From Cubamyces lactineus (lineage: Eukaryota; Basidiomycota; Agaricomycetes; Polyporales; Polyporaceae): 64,000 nt of DNA. The stretch is taken from the NCBI GenBank assembly GCA_022376465.1, contig JACDTU010000004.1:930001-994000 (forward strand), in the 5' to 3' direction. The translations under genes were made by a program, and so were the position numbers. This document shows positions 48,422-57,610 of the stretch, one piece after another. How positions within the stretch are numbered: position 1 is the first letter of the stretch; the number at the start of each line of letters is the position of its first letter. Under the pieces are notes generated by a model, which did no database searches, was not told the DNA's origin, and was given only the letters and a program-made list of their open reading frames with translations.

Positions 48422-48719
48422 TGTTGAGCAGGGCTTGTTACGCAGTGGAAAGCCCCACTAGCTCACTTACCTGTAGAGCTCTGAATAGAGGCACACGTAG
48501 GGATTGAAGGTTAAGAGCGACTTGTTGTACTGCTCCTACAGAGCAGCCTTATATACATGTACACGGAGGCTATGATGTAATACTGTATAGTACGATGTCA
48601 TACTATGTAGTACCTCAGCCACAGTATCCGGAACTTTCTCCAGGAGACTGGTAGCCTCGTGTCCATTCCCGCTTACTAGCCTGCTATTAGTCAGCGCCTA
48701 ATGCGCGTCTAGTTCGACA
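48422..48719 (-). repeat. Copia 3' LTR (298 bp)
   Basis: One mismatch relative to 54007-54304. A TATATAA box in sense lies at plus-strand 48549-48555. Confidence 0.97.
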
Positions 48720-48728
48720 CTCCCCCTC
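48720..48728 (-). other. Copia polypurine tract
   Basis: Sense GAGGGGGAG abuts the 3' LTR. Confidence 0.75.
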
Positions 48729-48778
48729 GCTAAGCACCACGGTAGTGTGCGCGAGCGCGCAGGCTGAATGTAGCGGAT

Positions 48779-51700
48779 TTAGGCCGAGTCATAGAACTCA
48801 AGGCCAAGTTGCCCTCTGAACTTGGTGAACTTGACATGTCCCAGGTTCTTGGTGAAGAGGTCAGCTGGATTATCCGAGCCGTCAACAAAGAACACTTCGA
48901 CCTGCTTATTCTCGATGTACTCTCGAATAGCATGGTAGCGAATGTCGATGTGTTTCGACCGGCTCTCAGTCACAGGGTTCGAGCTCATAAAGAGCGATCC
49001 CTGGCTGTCTCCCGCAATTGGGATGGGAGCTAGCTCGTAGCCGATCTCGCTCATAAGGTTGCGGATCCAGACTACTTGGCGAGAACAATCGCTGATTGCC
49101 ATGTACTCGGCTTCAGTTGACGAGTGTGCAACTGTCTTCTGAGCACGAGATTGCCAGCTGAAAATCCCTCCAGCCAACTTCAGGAAATATCCTGTTTGTG
49201 ACCGTCGAGTGAATGGGTCAGACCCCCAATCAGAGTCTGTACATGCGCACAGGCCGAGACCGCTAGCACCATCGTAGACCAAAGAGTAAGACCTGGTCCC
49301 AAGAAGATAGCGACAGATATACAGCACTTTAGTGAGGTGCTCTTGCGAAGGGTTCGCAGCAAACTGTGATAGTTTGGTCACGGCAAAAGCAATGTCAGGT
49401 CGAGTGCCTAGCATGATATACAGTAAGGACCCAATGACGGTTTGGAACCTGGAGCGGAGAATGGGATCCACTGGTTGACTATTCGGCTCTGGGTGATACC
49501 CTGCCGGCAGTGGAGTAGGCGCAGGCTTCGCGTTTTGCATACCGCATCGCAGAAGCACTTTCTCCAGGTAGGCGCACTGATCAATATGGATCGTTCGACC
49601 TCTACGCTGGATGCGCATACGCAGGAATTCCTTGACTTCGCCAAGGTCTCTGCATTCCCACTTCTCCATGAACTTGGCCTTCATCTTATTGACGAGTGCC
49701 TTGTTCCGTCCACAGAAGAGGGCGTCATCGACATACACAATGACGATGACCATGCCGCCGTTCTCGTCCCTAAAAACGAAGATACCGGCATCAGAGACTA
49801 AGCGTTTGAAGCCTAGCTCTTTCATGGACTCATTCAGGGTGCGCCACCATGCAAGACCTGCTTGCTTAAGTCCATATAGAGCACGTAGTAGTCGGAGGAC
49901 TTTGTGCTCCTGGCCTTTGGCTGCAAAGCCTTCGGGTTGTTCCATGTAGATCTCCTCGTCAAGCTTTCCGTAAAGGTAAGCATTACGGACGTCGAGTCCA
50001 GTGATGTACCAGTCTTCAAGTGCTGAGAGTGCAAGCAAAAGCCGCACAGTCTCGAAGCGAACAACTGGTGAGAAGATCTGGTCGTAGTCGACACCTTCGA
50101 CCTGGGAGAAACCCTTGGCTACAAGCCTGGCCTTCTTTCGACCGTCAGATTTGACGTCGAATACCCATCGGTTCTTTATGACCTTGCGCCCTTTAGGGCG
50201 ATCAACCAACTCAAAGACTTTTCGCCGTCGGAGTGCCTCTAGCTCCTCACGGCAAGCAGCCTTCCATTCCTTCTGCTCAGCCGGTGGTAGGCGAGCGATG
50301 TCACGGTAAGTCCACTCTCTAACGTTGGACGTATCGGGCAGATTCTCATCAACTGGTGGCACTGCTTTCATGAGTAGATAGTTGATAAGTCCTACTCCCC
50401 CTTCCCGGCATAGTTGTGCCAGGACCAGTTCATCATGCATGGCGCGCAGGGCATCTTCGACCTCGTCTGAAGATTGACCCGAGCCATTATCAGGTGCGCT
50501 GCCAGACGCTTCTCCCGAGGCGGATGGAGCAGGTATGTCGCTTGGAGCGGGTGGTGCAGAACTACTGCCGGGAACAGATTCTGACCGAGACTTGCCAGTG
50601 GCGCGGGAGCGACCTGACTGCTCACCAACAATCTTTTTCCACTCCCCCTGCTTCTCAATCTCTTTGAACTGTTGTACGGGATGCCGTGACTCTCCGTACA
50701 CATTGCCTGGGCGAACTGGTACTCTCCGCTCACGTGTTGCACGCCTAGGCTTCTGAGGCGTAGGCGGCAATTCCGGTACACGGGGCGGCGGACTAGGAGT
50801 GCGCACACGGGGTGGCATCTCAGGTGCATCGTCATGCTCCTGCTCCTGTCTCCTTTCAAGAGGTTGGTGGGGAGGATGACGTGGCTCATCATCATCATCA
50901 GGGCCCGAAGGAACGGTTGGTTCAGGGTCAGATGGGTTTTCATCCTCTGGATCATCAATCCGAGAGGTACGACGTCGCTGGTTGGTGGGACATTTAGGGA
51001 ACATATTCTCGTCGAACAATGCATGTGCTGACGTGAATATAACGTTGTTGGGTGACCGCATGAACCTAAAGCCATGACCACCGGGGGCGACCCCAATGTA
51101 CACCATAAGTTCTGACTTAGGCGAGAGCTTATTGGTTCGTACTGCAGGCGGTAAGTGCACATAGGCACCACACCCAAACACACGTAAGTGTTTGATAGAT
51201 GGAGCTTCACCATTCAACGCCTCATAGGGGGTTCGCCACTTCAAGCGGCGTAAAGGCGTGCGGTTATACACATGAACAGCGTGCTCAATCGCAAATTCCC
51301 ACCATGATTGTGGTAGACAGGCGTCAAAGCGCATAGCTTCAGCCTTGTCTGAAAGAGTTCGCATGAGTCGTTCAGCACGGCCATTCTGCTGAGGCTGGTG
51401 CGGAACACTCTGGAGTATCTCTATGCCTTTGTCCTTAAGCAATGCATCAAATGCTTTGGACTTGTACTCTCCTTCACCGTCAGACATCCACTTCTGTACC
51501 TTCGTCTTGAATTGATTCTCGACGTTGGCAAGGAAGTGTTTTGTCGCTGTGAGCGCAGCATCCTTGGAGCGCAGACACACAGCCCAAGCATACGATGTAT
51601 GATCATCGAGAAACATGATCGCATACTTGTATTTGTGGTAGGAGTCGACGGGGAATGACTTCAAGTCCGAGTGAATAAGCTCAAAAGGACGAGAAGCGCG

Positions 51701-53695
51701 TCGAACGGATGGCGGGAAGGACCGTAAGGGCATCTTCCCTTCTGCGCATCCACGGCATAGAGGTTCCTCCTTAGGGAACTCAATGGTAGGGAAATCTGCA
51801 GTGTGTTCCCTTGCATGCCTTAGTACATCCTTGGAAGGATGACCCAAGCGACGGTGCATGGTCTGGTAATCAAGGTTACAGACTGTTGGAAAGATATACA
51901 ACGCATCCCTCGCGTGAAGCGACTCGACACAGTAGACAGTGTCATTGGGAGTGCGTGGATGAAAAACCAGGAATGGCTTTCCTGATCTTTGCAAGATGCT
52001 GACTCTCTCAGCATTTCCGCTCACTCGCATTCCTTTCTGAAGGAATTCTCCCATAGAAAGAAGGCGGATAGATAAATCTGGCATAAAGTAGACAGGTGCG
52101 ATGCGTACTGTCGTGTGACCGCCAGATGGTAACGGACAGTTCAGAAGAACAGTCCCAGATCCCTTGACAAAGGCAACGCCATTCGCAGTATGAACAACAA
52201 TGTCTTCACTTAGCGGCGCATACTCAATGTAATCATCCATATCATTGGTGAAATGGAGAGATGCGCCCGAGTCAAGCATCCATTGAGGATTTTGGTCAGC
52301 CTTACTCTTGCCCTTGCAACGAGCACATTCCGCGAATGAAACAGAATGACTACATTGTTCAGACGAAATACAGACAGGATTCCGCAATCTAACTACCGCA
52401 GATCCATCCACGCTGTTACATGTTGCTGCTGAAAGAAGCGCATCAGCATGTTGTCTGTAGGGCAGAGTGAGAAGTACTGACCGCACTTGCTCGTCATACT
52501 GCTCATAGAGACCAGCCGCATTGGCGATCTCCATGTCCACGTCGTCATCTTCGTAGCCGAAGGAGACAGTGGATTCCGCATCGTCATCCCTTTCAGTCCA
52601 GTCAATGCGCTCAGCCAAGGTAAGGCGAGTCCGCTTCGACGAGTGACTGTCCGCGCTGTCCGAGTCGATCTCGACGATCTGGCTAGAACCCTCCCCCTTG
52701 TCGCTGACCTTAATTACGCTTTCCAAAGTGCGAATGCGCTCAGGACTGGGCGTGATGTCGAGGTCGCGAGCAAGGTTGAAGGCACGCTTGAGGGTAGGAT
52801 ACTTTGACTCACCCTCAGGGCCGTTAACCCGGACAGGCTTGCGCAGAAGCGCACGCGGATCGACAGTCGTGGTAGGACCGTCAGAGATGGCCGCGGTGGA
52901 AGCAAGGTGGGCGTGGTCATGGTCTGAAGACTTCTGACCCTTACGCTTCCCTCGCCGAGCTTTGCCCTTGCCCTTCTGCTGCTGCTGCTGCGAGTCACCG
53001 TTGCGGTGTTGCTGCTGCTGCTGCTTGAAGGCAGGATCTTTGCCCTTGCGCTTGACAGCACTGAGCTTCTTTGCCTCGCCAACTTTGCGGTTACCCTTTG
53101 TCACTGACGCTTCCCAGGAAGCCACAAGTGCTTCCCGAGCATCAGAAGTGGTCAGGTCCGCTAGCTCATTGTCATTAAGACAGAGCTGAATTGCGGTCTC
53201 ATACCGCGGCGGCGCTGCGTCCAAGATCATCAAGGCACGCAGGTTCATAGGGATGTTAATCCCCGCACCGCTCAGTTGGTCAAGGTTCCCTTGGATCTTA
53301 GCGATCGCAGGGCCGGGATGCTCATTCGACGGGATGCGCACACTGGTGGCGGCCTTATAGAAACTATAGGCACCCATCGACGAGGTAGTCCCGTAGAGGC
53401 TCTTAAGGGCGCTCCACAGCTCCTTGGGAGTCGCCTTGTCTTTCACAAGGCTACTCACCTCGGGGCTGAGCCGGAGGCGAATACAGCCCATCGCCTTCAT
53501 CATCATCTGATTCCAGGCGACGACTTCGCTCCGGTTTCTACCGTCTTCCTCAAGGGTAGGGGCAGCGATGCCCTCAGGAGGCTCAACGACGAGCCAAACC
53601 TCCTGCTGCTGAAGGTAAGCCTTCATCAGGTCGACCCACTGAGGGTAGTTCGAACCGTCAAGGACAGGAACGAGCTGAGTGAGCGAGTTGGACAT
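48779..53695 (-). CDS. Copia Gag-Pol polyprotein (Gag, protease, integrase, RT, RNase H)
   Basis: A single 1638-aa frame from ATG 53695, with no stop or frameshift. Gag (residues 1 to about 400) has the usual LDGSNYPQWVDLMKAYL opening. The expected CCHC knuckle is absent: residues about 225-255 are poly-Gln and Lys/Arg/Gly-rich instead. The protease site is WMLDSGASLHF at about 475. Integrase has H-x-H in MHRRLGHPSKDVLRHAREH, CRGC, then the DDE residues in HSDLKSF, MSDGEGEY and QPQQNGRAE. Reverse transcriptase has ARLVAKGFSQVEGVDYDQIF, LDVRNAYLYGKLDEEIYMEQ and the catalytic YVDDALF. RNase H ends the protein (CTDSDWGSD, SSTEAEYMAISD, KHIDIRYHAIRE). Domain order IN-RT is diagnostic of Ty1/Copia. 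It is likely competent for transposition if expressed. Confidence 0.96.
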   Translation of the reverse strand: MSNSLTQLVPVLDGSNYPQWVDLMKAYLQQQEVWLVVEPPEGIAAPTLEEDGRNRSEVVAWNQMMMKAMGCIRLRLSPEVSSLVKDKATPKELWSALKSLYGTTSSMGAYSFYKAATSVRIPSNEHPGPAIAKIQGNLDQLSGAGINIPMNLRALMILDAAPPRYETAIQLCLNDNELADLTTSDAREALVASWEASVTKGNRKVGEAKKLSAVKRKGKDPAFKQQQQQHRNGDSQQQQQKGKGKARRGKRKGQKSSDHDHAHLASTAAISDGPTTTVDPRALLRKPVRVNGPEGESKYPTLKRAFNLARDLDITPSPERIRTLESVIKVSDKGEGSSQIVEIDSDSADSHSSKRTRLTLAERIDWTERDDDAESTVSFGYEDDDVDMEIANAAGLYEQYDEQVRSVLLTLPYRQHADALLSAATCNSVDGSAVVRLRNPVCISSEQCSHSVSFAECARCKGKSKADQNPQWMLDSGASLHFTNDMDDYIEYAPLSEDIVVHTANGVAFVKGSGTVLLNCPLPSGGHTTVRIAPVYFMPDLSIRLLSMGEFLQKGMRVSGNAERVSILQRSGKPFLVFHPRTPNDTVYCVESLHARDALYIFPTVCNLDYQTMHRRLGHPSKDVLRHAREHTADFPTIEFPKEEPLCRGCAEGKMPLRSFPPSVRRASRPFELIHSDLKSFPVDSYHKYKYAIMFLDDHTSYAWAVCLRSKDAALTATKHFLANVENQFKTKVQKWMSDGEGEYKSKAFDALLKDKGIEILQSVPHQPQQNGRAERLMRTLSDKAEAMRFDACLPQSWWEFAIEHAVHVYNRTPLRRLKWRTPYEALNGEAPSIKHLRVFGCGAYVHLPPAVRTNKLSPKSELMVYIGVAPGGHGFRFMRSPNNVIFTSAHALFDENMFPKCPTNQRRRTSRIDDPEDENPSDPEPTVPSGPDDDDEPRHPPHQPLERRQEQEHDDAPEMPPRVRTPSPPPRVPELPPTPQKPRRATRERRVPVRPGNVYGESRHPVQQFKEIEKQGEWKKIVGEQSGRSRATGKSRSESVPGSSSAPPAPSDIPAPSASGEASGSAPDNGSGQSSDEVEDALRAMHDELVLAQLCREGGVGLINYLLMKAVPPVDENLPDTSNVREWTYRDIARLPPAEQKEWKAACREELEALRRRKVFELVDRPKGRKVIKNRWVFDVKSDGRKKARLVAKGFSQVEGVDYDQIFSPVVRFETVRLLLALSALEDWYITGLDVRNAYLYGKLDEEIYMEQPEGFAAKGQEHKVLRLLRALYGLKQAGLAWWRTLNESMKELGFKRLVSDAGIFVFRDENGGMVIVIVYVDDALFCGRNKALVNKMKAKFMEKWECRDLGEVKEFLRMRIQRRGRTIHIDQCAYLEKVLLRCGMQNAKPAPTPLPAGYHPEPNSQPVDPILRSRFQTVIGSLLYIMLGTRPDIAFAVTKLSQFAANPSQEHLTKVLYICRYLLGTRSYSLVYDGASGLGLCACTDSDWGSDPFTRRSQTGYFLKLAGGIFSWQSRAQKTVAHSSTEAEYMAISDCSRQVVWIRNLMSEIGYELAPIPIAGDSQGSLFMSSNPVTESRSKHIDIRYHAIREYIENKQVEVFFVDGSDNPADLFTKNLGHVKFTKFRGQLGLEFYDSA

Positions 53696-53992
53696 GGCGT
53701 TAAGGGAGTCTGTAGAGACAGAATGTCAGCATTTGTCCATGCGCACAACAAGGCAGCCATAACGGCGCCAAGGGCAGCAATGCTGAACACTCCCTAAGCT
53801 CTAGCGGCATAGGTGCAGCCTACATGGCGCACACTAAGGGCCGCAACGTCTAGCCCCACTAGGGCGACGTCCAGGTATTGCTGGGCGCACAAAAGCAAGG
53901 CCTTGCCAGGCACAAGCTTTGGCATCAACCAGCTGAGCTGAGCTGGGAGCATCAGGATCGCAGCCTTGCCAGGCGCAGATCCGAGCATCAAC
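53696..53992 (-). other. Copia leader with an internal direct repeat
   Basis: Untranslated leader between the primer site and the ORF. It contains two copies of a segment with CCTTGCCAGGC and GCATCAACCAG (plus strand, about 53901-53932 and 53964-53995) separated by some 30 bp. The second copy runs into the primer site. Confidence 0.6.
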
Positions 53993-54006
53993 CAGGGCTC
54001 ATAACC
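53993..54006 (-). other. Copia primer-binding site matching the anticodon arm of initiator tRNA-Met
   Basis: The plus strand CAGGGCTCATAACC, directly next to the 5' LTR, equals the anticodon stem-loop of eukaryotic initiator tRNA-Met (CAU anticodon within GGGCTCATAACC), not its 3' end. Drosophila copia is known to prime from a 5' half of this tRNA cut in the anticodon loop; the same use is inferred here. Confidence 0.8.
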
Positions 54007-54304
54007 TGTTGAGCAGGGCTTGTTACGCAGTGGAAAGCCCCACTAGCTCACTTACCTGTAGAGCTCTGAATAGAGGCACACGTAGGGATTGAAGGTTAAG
54101 AGCGACTTGTTGTACTGCTCCTACAGAGCAGCCTTATATACATGTACACGGAGGCTATGATGTAATACTGTATAGTACGATGTCATACTATGTAGTACCT
54201 CAGCCACAGTATCCGGAACTTTCTTCAGGAGACTGGTAGCCTCGTGTCCATTCCCGCTTACTAGCCTGCTATTAGTCAGCGCCTAATGCGCGTCTAGTTC
54301 GACA
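54007..54304 (-). repeat. Copia 5' LTR (298 bp)
   Basis: Same length as the 3' copy, with one base difference. The promoter copy has its TATA box at plus-strand 54134-54140. Confidence 0.97.
54134..54140 (-). promoter_or_regulatory. TATA box in the Copia 5' LTR
   Basis: TATATAA in the element sense (followed by GG), about 165 bp into the LTR from its 5' end; the likely Copia promoter core. Confidence 0.6.
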
Positions 54305-56079
54305 AAAGTTGCCGAATCCAAGGAATGATCGAACGTCCTTGACGGTTGTCGGTTCTGGCCAATCGAGTATTCCCTTTATCTTGATAGGGTCCATGGAGAT
54401 CCGGTTCTCGCTGATGATCATTCCAAGATACTCCACTTCTGGTGCGTCGAATATGCACTTCTCTAGCTTGAGGTAGAGGTCGTGTTCTTTGAGTCGTTCC
54501 AGGACACGTAAGGTCCTTCTTCGGTGTTCGTCCAGGTCTGCCGAAAAGATCAGTATGTCGTCCATGTAAATCACTACCCATCCTTCGTCGATCATGTCTG
54601 CGAAGATCGCGTTCATCATAGCTTGGAAAGCCGAGGGGGAGTTCCGCAGTCCAAAGAACATGACCATTGGTTCGTATAGCCCTTTGCTGGTTCTGAAGGC
54701 GGCCTTCCATTGATCACCGTCCTTGATACGGACGTTGTTGTATCCCGATCGGAGGTCCAGTTTGGAGAAAACCTTCGCTCCGCGCAGCTTGTCGACCAAT
54801 TCCGATATGAGCGGTAGTGGGTACTTGTTGGGGACGGTTCCTTCGTTGAGGTATCGATAATCTTGGCAGGGTCGTAGTGTTCCGTCCTTCTTGCCGACGA
54901 AGAAGAATGGGGATGCCATCGGCGAGTTCGAGGGTCGGATGTAGCCTTTTCGCAGGTTCTCCCGGATGAATTCTTCCTCGGCTTCGAGTTCCTTGGGCGT
55001 GAGTTGATATCGCTTGAAGTCCTTCGGGGTAAAGCCTTCCTTGAGTTCAATGGCCAGGTCCCAGGGTCGTGATGGTGGGAATCGTTCGGACGCCTTCTTT
55101 TCAAAGATGGCGGCATATCCTCGGTACGGTTCGGGGAGCATCTCTTCGAAAGTCTTCTTTTCTTCCTGTGCTTGATGCTGTTGTGCGAGTGCCATTGCGG
55201 GGTTGACCTTTGCTCGGATCCAGACGTTGGCTGCAATTGCAAATCGAAGTCCTTGTGGGGCTCGTCGGATTCTTCCGATGGTGGGTCCAGGTCCAATCTT
55301 CGTGGGTTCGTAGTCGTGTTCCGTGGTGAGGGGGGATCCGGGTCGAGGCATATCTCCGTGCCATTCTGTCGCGTGCGATGCTATCATGGCTTCGTGTTCT
55401 CCGCGAAGATAAGCTATCAGCAGATCTTGGTCGTTGGGTTCTTCTTCCGGGTGCACGTCGGAGAGGGTAACTCGTTCGATGTTCTCGTAGATTGGTTCTT
55501 GGGTCGATGCTTCCTCGGTCGCGTCTTCGTCTTCTTCATTTGCTTCTTCGTTCGGTTCTTCTTCCACTGGCTTGGGTCTTCCGGTGAAGGGGTCTTGATC
55601 TGGGAACCACATTGCACGCAGATGTTCCACAATTGTTCGGTTCACCCGGGCGGGGTCGATATCGAGGGTCCCTTTCGTGAAGTCAATGTTGGCATTGACG
55701 CGCTGCAGCCATGGCAGGCCCAGGATGATTGGTTCCTTTCCTAGCGACGTAATCAGGAACCGCACAATGTGTCGGTGGCGCCCAGCTTCAATTTCAAGGA
55801 CTGCGCATTTCTTGATATCGCCTGCTTCATTCCTGGTTCCGTCAGCGTTGTATACTCGGATCGGGGCTTTCAGCGATTTGAGCGGGAAGTTGTGCTCTTT
55901 CGCAAACCTGTGGTCCATGAATACTTCTCCCGCTCCCGTGTCGATGAGGGCTTTCGTTTCGACGCTTAGGTCCGCGTGGATAGATAACGGAATTCTCATA
56001 GACTGTCGAGAAGTCTGCGCTACTATTACGCGGCGGACCTTGGTACGCGGTCGTGACGTCGAGGCACGCCGGTTCTTCA
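54305..56079 (-). pseudogene. pol: Gypsy pol, 5' part: protease and reverse transcriptase (cut by Copia)
   Basis: Lies in the -1 frame relative to gag and begins at the frameshift site. Aspartic protease is KALIDTGAGEVFMDHRF (DTGA) with ILGLPWL later. An acidic linker follows. The reverse transcriptase shows YQLTPKELEAEEEFIRENLR, SPFFFVGKKDGTLRPCQDYR, FSKLDLRSGYNNVRIKDGDQ, FGLRNSPSAFQAMMN and the catalytic YMDDILIFS. The frame ends where the Copia LTR begins, after SFLGFGNF. No ATG precedes it, consistent with production only as a Gag-Pol fusion. No stop is seen in this part. Confidence 0.92.
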
Positions 56080-57078
56080 AAAACCCTCGTTGGAGAAGCT
56101 TGCGAGGATTTCCTTCGCGTCTTGGTCTTCTTCTAGCCCCTTCAGAGCGGTACGGATCCTTGCTGCGATAAGCTGCTTCTTGTCAGCCGCTTGGCCGTCG
56201 ATGGATTTGATGTCTTCATCATCGTCGCTCTCGTCTTCTTCGACCTCGGTGATGCGGGCCTTGGCAGCTGGCTTCGTCTTCTTGCGGTCGTTGGTTCTTC
56301 TGTTGGGGCACTGCCGCGCTAGATGCCCTATCTGGTGGCAATTGAAGCATCGTCCTTCTCGGTAGTGCTTCTCGCGTTCTTCGGTCGTCATCTTGTCGAT
56401 ATCCATGGCGTCAGGGTCGCGTTCTTGCGGTCGGGGTCTGTACGGCTTGTACGTAGGTCGGAAGGTCGGGGTCTTCCCGTCGTATGCTCTTCCCAGGTGA
56501 TACTGCTGTTCGAGAGTGGAGGCTCGGAGGTAGAGTTCGCTGGCATCCTTCGGTAGGGGGTACATCCCGAAGATCTTCTCTCGAAGGGGACGGTTGAGTC
56601 CAGCGTAGAAGAAGTCGGCAATGACTTCGAACTCTGTGATTCCGCATCGCGAGATGATCGACTTGAACTCGGCGATGTAGTCTTCGACTTTCTTGCTTCC
56701 TTGCTTCAGGTTTCGCAGCAGTACACGGGCGCTGGCCTTCTGGTCGATGTCGTCGAATGCTTCCAGTAGTTGCTTCTTGAAGTCGTCCCATGTTCCGTAG
56801 TTGGGTTCGATGCGTTCTTCGCCTGGTCTTCGGTTCTTGTTCTGGTCGGCTGCCTGCCGTTCTACGTCTTCAATGAAGGTGCGGGCCCAGGTTCCGGCGG
56901 TGCCCCCGTTCATCAGCATAAGGCAGAAGACGATCTTCATTTCATCGGTGGCGTAGGTCTTCTTGTTCATCGTGAGGTAGAGGGAGCATTTCTGCAACCA
57001 CTCCACTACTTCGCCCCGCTTCCCTGAGAACTCTGGGGGCATCTTGAGCTTGATCTCGTTCGTCTTTTCTTCAGCCAT
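56077..57078 (-). CDS. gag: Gypsy Gag protein
   Basis: The first ATG of the element is at 57078 (MAEEKTNEIKLKMPPEFSG), giving 333 aa to TGA at 56077. The retrotransposon gag core spans GKRGEVVEWLQKCSLYLTMN, FKKQLLEAFDDIDQKA and VEDYIAEFKSIISRCGI. Near the C-terminus is one CCHC knuckle, CFNCHQIGHLARQC. The frame is also open upstream for about 170 codons without any ATG, and that part reads like protein (see next entry), so the true N-terminus may lie further 5'. The last codons GGT-TTT-TGA overlap the frameshift heptamer. Confidence 0.9.
   Translation of the reverse strand: MAEEKTNEIKLKMPPEFSGKRGEVVEWLQKCSLYLTMNKKTYATDEMKIVFCLMLMNGGTAGTWARTFIEDVERQAADQNKNRRPGEERIEPNYGTWDDFKKQLLEAFDDIDQKASARVLLRNLKQGSKKVEDYIAEFKSIISRCGITEFEVIADFFYAGLNRPLREKIFGMYPLPKDASELYLRASTLEQQYHLGRAYDGKTPTFRPTYKPYRPRPQERDPDAMDIDKMTTEEREKHYREGRCFNCHQIGHLARQCPNRRTNDRKKTKPAAKARITEVEEDESDDDEDIKSIDGQAADKKQLIAARIRTALKGLEEDQDAKEILASFSNEGF
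56080..56086 (-). promoter_or_regulatory. -1 ribosomal frameshift heptamer GGGTTTT
   Basis: Sense G-GGT-TTT in the gag frame directly before the gag TGA; slipping back one base gives GGG-TTT-TTG and enters pol. It fits the canonical X-XXY-YYZ rule exactly. Confidence 0.75.
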
Positions 57079-57598
57079 CGTGGCTTCGGTTCGGCCTTCG
57101 GGTTCGTTCGTGGTTCGGTTCGATTCTTCTTGAGGGGTCTTCCCTACGGGTTCTGGTGCGGCTTCGCTTCCCTCCGGGTCGTGGTCGTCGTTCGAAGTTC
57201 TTGTAGCGTTCTCGCTTTCTGGTTCACTCTCCTCGAGTATCTCTGCCTGAGCTGGTCTGGGAGTAGTGAAGTCTACCGGGGAAGGTTGTTCTGGTTCTGT
57301 TCTCGGTTCCGGGGTGGCCGCTGGTTCCTCCGGAAGTTCGTCTCCAAGTGATATTTCGCGGTAGCGTCTTCGGTAGTCGGGGTCGATGTCAAGGCAGTTC
57401 CGCCAGGTGAGAGGGACTTCGGTGAAGTGCCAGGACTTGTTCTTCCAGAAGACTTGTTGCCCTTCGTAGTAGACTAGCTTGGCTTCCTTGTCAACCGCAA
57501 ATTCTTTCGGTATCGACGCCGTGTTGTTCGGTTCGGGGCCGCTCTGTCTTGAGCGGGTGTCGTGTGTCGAGATCTGGGTAGATCGACGGGTTCTGGTG
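57079..57598 (-). other. AUG-free open frame upstream of Gag
   Basis: In frame with gag, open from a TAG at the LTR edge to the gag ATG, about 173 codons, with no ATG, CTG, GTG or TTG codon. The translation looks protein-like rather than random: FAVDKEAKLVYYEGQQVFWK, then WHFTEVPLTWRNCLDIDPDY, then an acidic Pro/Glu-rich stretch. Either a non-AUG start, a spliced or trans-supplied AUG, or loss of an original start codon would explain it. Confidence 0.6.
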
Positions 57599-57610
57599 AG
57601 CTCGACCTAA
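57599..57610 (-). other. Gypsy primer-binding site, self-priming type
   Basis: Sense TTAGGTCGAGCT immediately follows the 5' LTR. Its last ten bases are the exact reverse complement of AGCTCGACCT in the LTR, which lies about 33 nt after the TATA box. The two leading Ts could pair as G-U with the next two transcript bases. Tf1/sushi-type chromodomain elements are known to self-prime this way. No match to a tRNA 3' end was seen. Confidence 0.7.

Larger units (their letters stand above)
48422..54304 (-). mobile_element. Ty1/Copia retrotransposon, apparently intact
   Basis: 5883 bp, read right to left. LTRs of 298 bp at 54304-54007 (5') and 48719-48422 (3') differ at one visible base (CTCCAGG against CTTCAGG). 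Ends are TG...CA in the element sense. The target duplication AAAGT is at 48417-48421 and 54305-54309, inside the Gypsy pol gene in the codons for GNF-YRRF. It contains a tRNA-type primer site, one 1638-codon ORF and a purine tract next to the 3' LTR. It inserted after the Gypsy element did. Confidence 0.97.

Noticed and set aside
55172..55744. Plus-strand 190-codon frame within Gypsy pol
   Set aside because: Antisense shadow of the protease-RT coding sequence.
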